From the NCBI GenBank assembly GCA_045629205.1, contig JAZQQT010000079.1:1-19509 (forward strand): 19,509 nucleotides of DNA. Reading direction: 5' to 3'. Shown here in pieces: positions 14,655-19,509 of this stretch. Positions within the stretch are counted from its first letter, which is position 1. The number at the start of each line of letters is the position of its first letter. A model generated the notes under the pieces. The model was not told the DNA's origin, searched no databases, and was given only the letters and a program-made list of their open reading frames with translations. The stretch comes from JAZQLP01 sp045629205 (GTDB taxonomy: Bacteria > Bacillota > Clostridia > Oscillospirales > UBA644). The position numbers and the translations under genes are program-made.

Positions 14655-15836
14655 ATGAACAAATATTGGAAAACATTTCTGACTATTGTTATAACAGCTG
14701 CAATATGTATTACTGCATTTAACGTGTATCTATCAGTCAAGATCAATCCGATTATAAAATCAAACGAACTTTCAGAAAAAATCCAAGCAATAGATAAAGT
14801 TATCTCAGAAAACGGCATATGTGATTTTAATAAACAAGATGCAATTGATAATGCTTTAAGATACTATGTTTTCACACTCGAAGATAATTACTGCGAATAT
14901 TTTACCGAATCTGACTATCAAGAATTTCTTAATAGTAATGCCGGTAATTTTACAGGAATTGGAGTGGCTGTTTACACACAATCTGATAAGATAGAAAACG
15001 GTCTCATAGTTAAACGGGTTTTAGGAAACTCCCCTGCTGAAGAAGCTGATATCAGACCAACCGATGTAATTATCGCAGTAAACAGTGAATCCATCATCGG
15101 AACAAAATACGAAGACGCTATCAATAAAATACTCGGTGAAAAAAACACATCTGTCACACTAACTATACAACGCGAAAATGAGACTAAAGATATCACGGTA
15201 ATCAGACAATCATTTCTCCAAAGAGAAATAGATTATAAAGTAATTGAAAAAAATATCGGATTCATCAGAATCCATGAATTCAATACAAATGCTTTTAGTG
15301 AATTCAAAACTGCCGTAACAACTTTATTAAGTCTTGGTGTTAAGGGCTTCATATTTGATGTCAGAAATAATCCCGGAGGAGAACTGAATACCGTAATCAA
15401 CATGCTTAATCTGCTTGTCCCGGAAGATGAACTTGTAATAATTCAGGAAAAGAATAACGAAGAAGTTTATAAATCTTCAGGAGCAAGACTTACCGATTTA
15501 CCGATGTGTGTCTTAATAAACGAATCTTCAGCAAGCGCAAGTGAATTATTTTCATCAGCATTAAGAGATTTAAACAAATCATTTCTGATAGGAGAAAAAT
15601 CATTTGGCAAAGGTGTAGGTCAAACCACATATTCGCTTTATGATAATTCGGCAATTAAACTTACAACATTCAATTACGTCACAAAATCAAGAATAAACTA
15701 CAACGGAATCGGATTGGTTCCCGATATTGAAGTTATTATGAATGAAGAAGATAACAAAAGGTTTTATTTACTTAACGAAACAAATGATAATCAGCTGATT
15801 GCTGCAATTAATTATATAAAATCAATCATTGAATAA
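14655..15836 (+). CDS. S41 C-terminal processing peptidase (CtpA/B-like), active
   Basis: A 393-residue membrane-anchored carboxy-terminal processing protease: membrane helix (about 6-28), helical region, PDZ domain (about 95-185, GIGVAVYTQ to VTLTIQRE) and S41 core. The active site is complete: RNNPGG, SASASE with nucleophile Ser294, FGKG with Lys319, and Gln323. It should cleave exported or membrane proteins outside the cell, with the PDZ domain gating access. It shares the layout of the gene just upstream, its inactive paralogue, and starts 5 bases after that stop, suggesting duplication and joint expression. Position beside ftsEX and an M23 hydrolase suggests control of cell-wall hydrolases, which is inference. 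The ribosome-binding site is weak (AAAGG, 12 bases away). Confidence 0.94.
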   Translation: MNKYWKTFLTIVITAAICITAFNVYLSVKINPIIKSNELSEKIQAIDKVISENGICDFNKQDAIDNALRYYVFTLEDNYCEYFTESDYQEFLNSNAGNFTGIGVAVYTQSDKIENGLIVKRVLGNSPAEEADIRPTDVIIAVNSESIIGTKYEDAINKILGEKNTSVTLTIQRENETKDITVIRQSFLQREIDYKVIEKNIGFIRIHEFNTNAFSEFKTAVTTLLSLGVKGFIFDVRNNPGGELNTVINMLNLLVPEDELVIIQEKNNEEVYKSSGARLTDLPMCVLINESSASASELFSSALRDLNKSFLIGEKSFGKGVGQTTYSLYDNSAIKLTTFNYVTKSRINYNGIGLVPDIEVIMNEEDNKRFYLLNETNDNQLIAAINYIKSIIE

Positions 15837-15849
15837 CAGGAGAAAAAAA

Positions 15850-16332
15850 ATGAGCAAGCCCATTGTTTTAACAAAAGAAGGAAAAGAAAAACTCGAAGAA
15901 GAACTTTCATATCTCAAAGCCGTAAAAAGAAATGAAATCTCCGAAAAAATTAAAGTTGCAAGAGAATTCGGTGACCTGTCGGAAAACAGCGAATACGATG
16001 CCGCACGTGAAGCACAAAATGAAATGGAAGCACGTATTTTATATATTGAAGAAGTTCTTAAAAACGTTAAAATACTCGACAAAACAGATTTCAACGGTGA
16101 TGAAGTTACAATAGGTACAATTGTAACAGTTTTTGATTTAACAGACGAAGAAGAAATCAAATATGAAGTTGTAGGAAAAACAGAGGCGGATCCTCTGAAT
16201 AACAGGGTTTCGGATCAAAGTCCGGTAGGTGCAGCATTGCTCGGACATAAAATCGGTGAAACTGTTACAGCAATTGCCCCAGGCGGACAATTCGCAATGA
16301 AAATATTAAGCATTGAAGTTGCAAATAATTAA
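15850..16332 (+). CDS. greA: Transcription elongation factor GreA
   Basis: A 160-residue GreA, which rescues backtracked RNA polymerase by stimulating transcript cleavage. The N-terminal coiled coil carries the acidic tip FGDLSENSEYDAAREAQNE that enters the secondary channel. The C-terminal FKBP-like domain shows YEVVGKTEADP-----VSDQSPVGAALLGHKIGETV. ATG 15850 follows AGGAG (15838-15842) at 7 bases; the open frame extends upstream to 15829 but without a site. It is 13 bases after the S41 gene and 16 before lysS; greA-lysS pairing is common in Firmicutes. Confidence 0.97.
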   Translation: MSKPIVLTKEGKEKLEEELSYLKAVKRNEISEKIKVAREFGDLSENSEYDAAREAQNEMEARILYIEEVLKNVKILDKTDFNGDEVTIGTIVTVFDLTDEEEIKYEVVGKTEADPLNNRVSDQSPVGAALLGHKIGETVTAIAPGGQFAMKILSIEVANN

Positions 16333-16348
16333 AACAAGGATAGTTTTT

Positions 16349-18307
16349 ATGAACGAAGAAATACTAACCAAGAACAACGAAAACGAAGCAGATAATATTA
16401 ACGAACAAATGCTTCAACGCAGACAAAAACTTTTCGCGATGCAAGCAGAAGACAAAGATCCTTTTAAAATCACAGTCGCAGAACAAACACATGAAAGTAC
16501 AGATATAAAAAACAACTTTGATGAACTTGAAGGAAAAAATGTTTCAGTTTGCGGAAGAATGATTGCAAGAAGAATAATGGGAAAAGCAAGTTTTGCGACC
16601 ATACAGGATAAACTGGGACGAATTCAGTCATATATTTCCGTCAATGATATCGGTGAAGAAGCATATACATCTTTTAAAAAGATGTGGGATATTGGTGATA
16701 TAATAGAAATCAAGGGATTTGTTTTTAAAACAAAAACCGAAGAAATTTCTATTCATGCTACAGCAATTAAACTCTTATCAAAATCCCTGATACCTCTTCC
16801 CGAAAAATTTCACGGTCTTACAAATACAGATACCAGATACAGACAAAGATATCTTGATTTGATCGTTAATCCGGAAGTAAAAGAAACTTTCATAAAAAGA
16901 AGTAAAATTATATCTTCCATCAGACGTTATCTCGATGAAAGAGGATTTATGGAAGTTGAAACGCCAATGCTTGTTGCTAACGCCGGAGGCGCTGCGGCAA
17001 GACCTTTTGACACACACTATAATGCTTTGAACGAAGATGTTAAATTAAGAATTTCACTTGAATTATATCTAAAGCGATTAATTGTAGGCGGCCTTGAAAA
17101 AGTATATGAAATTGGCAGAGTATTCAGGAATGAAGGCGTAGATACACGTCATAATCCGGAGTTTACTCTTATGGAGCTTTATCAAGCATATACAGATTAT
17201 CATGGAATGATGGATTTAACCGAGAATCTTTTCAGGTATTTGGCAAATGAGGTTTGCGGGACTACAACAATAAAATACGGAGATAAAGAAATTGACCTTG
17301 GCAAACCGTTTGAAAGATTAACAATGACAGATGCCGTTAAAAAGTATTCCGGCATAGATTTTAATGAAATCAAATCCGATGACGAAGCTAAGAAGATTGC
17401 TAAAGAAAAGAATATAGAATTTGAAGAAAGACATAAAAAGGGAGATATACTGAATTTATTCTTTGAAGAATTCTGTGAAAGTAATCTGATACAACCCGTA
17501 TTTATTATGGATCATCCGGTAGATGTCTCCCCTCTTACAAAAAGAAAACCTGATAATCCGGATTACGTTGAACGTTTTGAACTGTTTATTAACGGTTGGG
17601 AGATGTGTAACGCTTATTCCGAATTAAACGATCCAATAGATCAGCGTGAAAGATTCAGATTACAGGATGAAGCAGCCGCAGCCGGAGACGAAGAAGCAAA
17701 TCACACAGACGAAGACTTCCTTAATGCACTTGAAATCGGTATGCCGCCTACCGGAGGAATCGGATACGGTATCGACAGATTGACAATGCTCTTAACCGAT
17801 TCATCTGCAATCAGAGATGTTTTACTATTCCCGACGATGAAGAGCTTAGATGGTCAGAAGTCTGCAAATGTCTCCAAAACTGAGTCGGTCGAAAGTGCCC
17901 CTGAAGCTGCTCCCGCAGTAGAAGAAAAGATCGATTTCAGTAACGTTGCGATCGAACCTCTCTTTGAAGATTTCGTCGATTTCGAGACCTTCAGCAAGTC
18001 CGATTTAAGAGCCGTTAAGGTCATTGCCTGTGAAGCGGTTCCTAAGTCTAAGAAACTTCTTAAGTTCACTCTGGATGACGGAACAGGCACGGAAAGGACC
18101 ATTTTAAGCGGTATTCACGCATTCTACGAACCGGAAGAACTGGTTGGCAAGACGCTGATCGCGATCACCAACCTGCCTCCGAGACCGATGATGGGTATCG
18201 ACTCCTGCGGCATGCTTCTTTCCGCAATCAACAAGCGCGGTGAGGAAGAAGAACTCCATCTTCTGATGGTTGATAACCACATTCCGGCAGGTGCAAAGCT
18301 CTATTAA
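16349..18307 (+). CDS. lysS: Lysyl-tRNA synthetase (class II) with C-terminal tRNA-binding domain
   Basis: A 652-residue class II LysRS. The anticodon-binding OB domain (about 55-165) precedes a catalytic core with motif 2 (GGLEKVYEIGRVFRNEGVDTRHNPEFT) and motif 3 (GGIGYGIDRLTMLLTD), ending near FPTMK at 498. Then come an Ala/Glu/Ser-rich linker (about 500-525) and an EMAP/MetRS-type tRNA-binding OB domain (about 540-652: SKSDLRAVKVIACEAVPKSKKLLKF, LSGIHAFYEPEELVGKTL, NLPPRPMMGIDSCGMLLSA). A standard LysRS stops near residue 500. I recall such fusions in Ruminococcaceae-like Clostridia. Base use changes over the extra domain: about 50% G+C and mostly AAG for Lys, against AAA before. The ribosome-binding site AAGGA is 8 bases before ATG 16349. 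No T-box leader is visible upstream. Confidence 0.95.
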   Translation: MNEEILTKNNENEADNINEQMLQRRQKLFAMQAEDKDPFKITVAEQTHESTDIKNNFDELEGKNVSVCGRMIARRIMGKASFATIQDKLGRIQSYISVNDIGEEAYTSFKKMWDIGDIIEIKGFVFKTKTEEISIHATAIKLLSKSLIPLPEKFHGLTNTDTRYRQRYLDLIVNPEVKETFIKRSKIISSIRRYLDERGFMEVETPMLVANAGGAAARPFDTHYNALNEDVKLRISLELYLKRLIVGGLEKVYEIGRVFRNEGVDTRHNPEFTLMELYQAYTDYHGMMDLTENLFRYLANEVCGTTTIKYGDKEIDLGKPFERLTMTDAVKKYSGIDFNEIKSDDEAKKIAKEKNIEFEERHKKGDILNLFFEEFCESNLIQPVFIMDHPVDVSPLTKRKPDNPDYVERFELFINGWEMCNAYSELNDPIDQRERFRLQDEAAAAGDEEANHTDEDFLNALEIGMPPTGGIGYGIDRLTMLLTDSSAIRDVLLFPTMKSLDGQKSANVSKTESVESAPEAAPAVEEKIDFSNVAIEPLFEDFVDFETFSKSDLRAVKVIACEAVPKSKKLLKFTLDDGTGTERTILSGIHAFYEPEELVGKTLIAITNLPPRPMMGIDSCGMLLSAINKRGEEEELHLLMVDNHIPAGAKLY

Positions 18308-18424
18308 GTCGGTCAGAAGTACTGTCAAAGGGGTCGGCTGAATCATATGCCATACACCAATGCTTGTGCCAATATGATACAGCACTATACCGAATGCGAA
18401 TGAATCGCACATTTGACGTTTATG

Positions 18425-18457
18425 CAGCCCCGCAGATTGATTCTGTGAGGCTGTTTT
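18425..18457 (+). terminator. Terminator-like hairpin after lysS
   Basis: An 11-bp stem with one mismatch and one G-T pair (18425-18435 with 18443-18453), loop of 7 bases, followed by only TTTT (18454-18457). It lies about 120 bases after lysS and 32 before the next ATG. It could end the ftsEX-lysS transcript, or act as a leader hairpin of the next gene. The rest of the 182-base gap shows only a small interrupted hairpin near 18394-18415 and no clear promoter. Confidence 0.45.
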
Positions 18458-18489
18458 GCAAGAACAAATTTTAATTTGAAGGTACATTA

Positions 18490-19008
18490 ATGATTAACAC
18501 GGATTATCCAATCGAGTCGCTGAAAATTCTATTGAATGAAGATTGCCTCAGCGACAGGTTTCATTCATTAATAAGCATCCGGGAGGATCTGATCATAGGA
18601 TTGAAGAGTTTCGGCTGCGTTACAAAAAGTGATGTATCACGAATGTCTGACGATGAACTTGCCGGTATTATGCTGCATGACGAAGTGACAGTGAAGCTTT
18701 TTCGGCGATTTCTGACAATTTATGATCCAAAACCGCAGAAATTCAAAGAGATCACAAAACTTACGTCAGATCCGGCGGAGCAGGCGGCTTTTATGGAACT
18801 GTATCATCTGCCGGGAGTCGGATTTACTCGTGCGCACCTGTATTATCATTCGGGATACAAAAGCTTGCAGGATTTTTTGAAAACTACGGTTGAGGAAGTT
18901 TTGTCAAAAACCGCCATGACGATATCAAGCAAAAACTTATCGTGCATCGTACCTTTGCCAAAAGAAGTACGCACGCACATAGCTGTTGCCAAGGCGTTCA
19001 GCCGGTGA
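18490..19008 (+). CDS. Hypothetical protein with a helix-hairpin-helix-like C-terminal half
   Basis: A 172-residue soluble protein I do not recognise by name. Residues about 100-140 (MELYHLPGVGFTRAHLYYHSGYKSLQDFL) have the look of a helix-hairpin-helix: L-PGVG, then a hydrophobic helix and a second G-Y-SLQDFL turn, as in nucleic-acid-binding HhH pairs. An earlier stretch (about 30-60, LIIGLKSFGCVTKSDVSRMSDDEL) may be a second, weaker copy. There is no signal peptide or membrane segment. GAAGG (18478-18482) precedes the ATG. Composition (about 44% G+C) is above that of the genes before lysS and agrees with the lysS 3' end. It stands alone between two terminator-like hairpins. DNA or RNA binding is a guess. 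Confidence 0.75.
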   Translation: MINTDYPIESLKILLNEDCLSDRFHSLISIREDLIIGLKSFGCVTKSDVSRMSDDELAGIMLHDEVTVKLFRRFLTIYDPKPQKFKEITKLTSDPAEQAAFMELYHLPGVGFTRAHLYYHSGYKSLQDFLKTTVEEVLSKTAMTISSKNLSCIVPLPKEVRTHIAVAKAFSR

Positions 19009-19046
19009 AACTTCAGTTCGCTCGCTCAATAGAATAAAATGTAATC

Positions 19047-19082
19047 AAGCTCGATGAGAAATCATCGGGCTTATTTTTTTTT
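19047..19082 (+). terminator. Strong intrinsic terminator after the HhH-like gene
   Basis: An 11-bp stem with one G-T pair (19047-19057 with 19062-19072) closes a GAAA tetraloop, then one A and T9 (19074-19082). It lies 38 bases after the stop of the gene ending at 19008 and is a textbook Rho-independent terminator. Confidence 0.9.
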
Positions 19083-19123
19083 GCGTTCATTTCGACCGGA
19101 AACAGGTGTAATGGGCGCTTTTT
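19083..19123 (+). terminator. Second, back-to-back terminator-like hairpin
   Basis: Directly after the T-run of the first terminator, GCGTTCATT (19083-19091) pairs with AATGGGCGC (19110-19118) over 9 bp including two G-T pairs, and T5 follows (19119-19123). The 18-base loop is long but can form a small inner ACC/GGT helix. It may be a back-up terminator. Confidence 0.4.
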
Positions 19124-19241
19124 ATTTGTCGAAAAGGCGGTGAAAAAGTTTTTTTAGAAATTTCAAAAAAAGTTCGTCCAAATCAAAAAAAATTCACAAG
19201 TGGTAAGTGAGAGGACAAAACATGAGATCCTCCCAAGTTCC
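19124..19241. other. AT-rich spacer with A/T tracts, no gene
   Basis: No reading frame of note. It holds T7 and A7 runs in inverted orientation (about 19148-19175), likely to give curved DNA, and a small hairpin GAGGA/TCCTC (19211-19215 with 19228-19232). It separates the terminators from the possible promoter and structured segment that follow. The 500 bases from 19009 to the window end contain no protein gene that I can support. Confidence 0.5.
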
Positions 19242-19270
19242 TTGACAATTGAATATCCAATCATCAGATA
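19242..19270 (+). promoter_or_regulatory. Possible promoter before the structured segment
   Basis: A perfect -35 TTGACA (19242-19247) is followed 17 bases later by a poor -10 (CAGATA, 19265-19270). If real, transcription would begin near 19277, at the first strand of the 8-bp closing helix of the structured segment. The weak -10 keeps this tentative. Confidence 0.3.
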
Positions 19271-19275
19271 CGTTA

Positions 19276-19509
19276 CCTGAGCCGGGGCGAAAGCCCCAAG
19301 CCGCAGGTCGGTACGCCATGATCCACCTGCCGCTTTTGGTTTTAGCGGGACATAAGGTGAGGAGCGACCCCGAAACTGTTTCCGAAATATCCGGTAGCTA
19401 CGGATACGGCCATGACAGGCTCAGGCGATAATGATACTTCTCTACGGAGCTGGCGGAGAACCCGGCAGGGGTGAGATTCCCATGGACCCGATTCGCTATC
19501 GGGCGTCTG
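19276..19509 (+). ncRNA. Candidate structured RNA of unknown family (runs off the window)
   Basis: A segment of about 56% G+C with many helices. A perfect 8-bp stem CCTGAGCC/GGCTCAGG (19276-19283 with 19418-19425) encloses GGGGC-GAAA-GCCCC (19284-19297), GCAGGT/ACCTGC (19303-19308 with 19325-19330), CGCT/AGCG (about 19331-19347) and ATCCG/CGGAT (19389-19393 with 19401-19405). A second part has GGGGTGAGATTCCC (19468-19481) and CCCGAT/ATCGGG (19487-19492 with 19498-19503). No protein frame explains it. The GGTGAGATTCC element recalls internal loops of FMN and cobalamin riboswitches and the 5' part of group II introns, but the flanking consensus of each is missing. It could be a riboswitch leader, a ribozyme or intron end, or a stable ncRNA. 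The strand is inferred from the G-rich loops and the possible promoter. Confidence 0.45.

Noticed and set aside
16333..16348. T-box or lysine riboswitch for lysS
   Set aside because: Only 16 bases separate greA and lysS, leaving no room, and no T-box core is seen upstream.
18413..18441. Promoter for the HhH-like gene with TTGACG as -35
   Set aside because: The -10 at the right distance (ATTGAT) is poor and falls in the loop of the hairpin; not strong enough to list.
19276..19509. Specific assignment as FMN, cobalamin or c-di-AMP riboswitch
   Set aside because: Only short loop elements match (GGTGAGATTCC; ATCCG with AGCTA). The flanking conserved blocks of each family, such as ACCGGCGGT or CCCGCNACTGT, are not found, so no name is given.
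1..19509. CRISPR arrays, tRNA genes, rRNA, insertion sequences
   Set aside because: Reading through the window showed no regularly spaced repeats, no tRNA cloverleaf with a T-loop GTTCRA box, no rRNA, and no transposase or terminal repeats.

Overview
The window is about 19.5 kb of mostly AT-rich DNA (roughly one third G+C over most of its length). It looks like a chromosomal segment of a Gram-positive anaerobe of the class Clostridia, possibly in or near the Ruminococcaceae/Oscillospirales. Three things point there: the rimP-nusA-ylxR-ylxQ-infB gene order typical of Firmicutes, a short NusA without C-terminal AR repeats, and a lysyl-tRNA synthetase carrying an extra C-terminal tRNA-binding domain. 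The taxonomic placement is inference.

Region 1 (1-1344) has the end of a housekeeping sigma-70 gene, then ruvX, which faces ung. One perfect hairpin serves as a bidirectional terminator and holds both stop codons. Region 2 (1345-9402) is a transcription and translation operon: a near-consensus promoter, a GNRA-capped hairpin at the very 5' end of the RNA, then rimP, nusA, ylxR, ylxQ, infB, rbfA, nrnA, truB and ribF, with short gaps or overlaps and a hairpin terminator at the end of ribF. The genes serve 30S maturation (RimP, RbfA), transcription elongation and termination (NusA), translation initiation (IF2), tRNA modification (TruB), nanoRNA/pAp turnover (NrnA) and FMN/FAD synthesis (RibF).

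Region 3 (9415-18307) is a second collinear unit behind a promoter with the same hexamers as the first. It encodes a PucR/CdaR-type regulator, FtsE, FtsX, a secreted coiled-coil M23 peptidase of the EnvC/PcsB type, two tandem membrane-anchored S41 (CtpA/B-like) proteins, GreA and LysS. FtsEX plus the M23 protein should form a division-coupled peptidoglycan hydrolase system. The two S41 proteins sit right beside it. The first has lost the catalytic Ser and Lys and is a predicted pseudoprotease; the second keeps the full active site.

Region 4 (about 17850-19509) differs in composition. The last ~450 bases of lysS, encoding its tRNA-binding domain, rise to about 50% G+C with AAG-rich lysine codons. 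They are followed by a small helix-hairpin-helix-like protein, two terminator-like hairpins, and a G+C-rich segment with many stems closed by a perfect 8-bp helix. That segment looks like a structured RNA but I could not assign it to a family. The change could be horizontal acquisition or an assembly join.

The items most worth a second look are the pseudoprotease/protease pair next to ftsEX, the unassigned structured RNA at the right edge, the composition break inside lysS, and the altered key residues in NrnA, NusA and RuvX.
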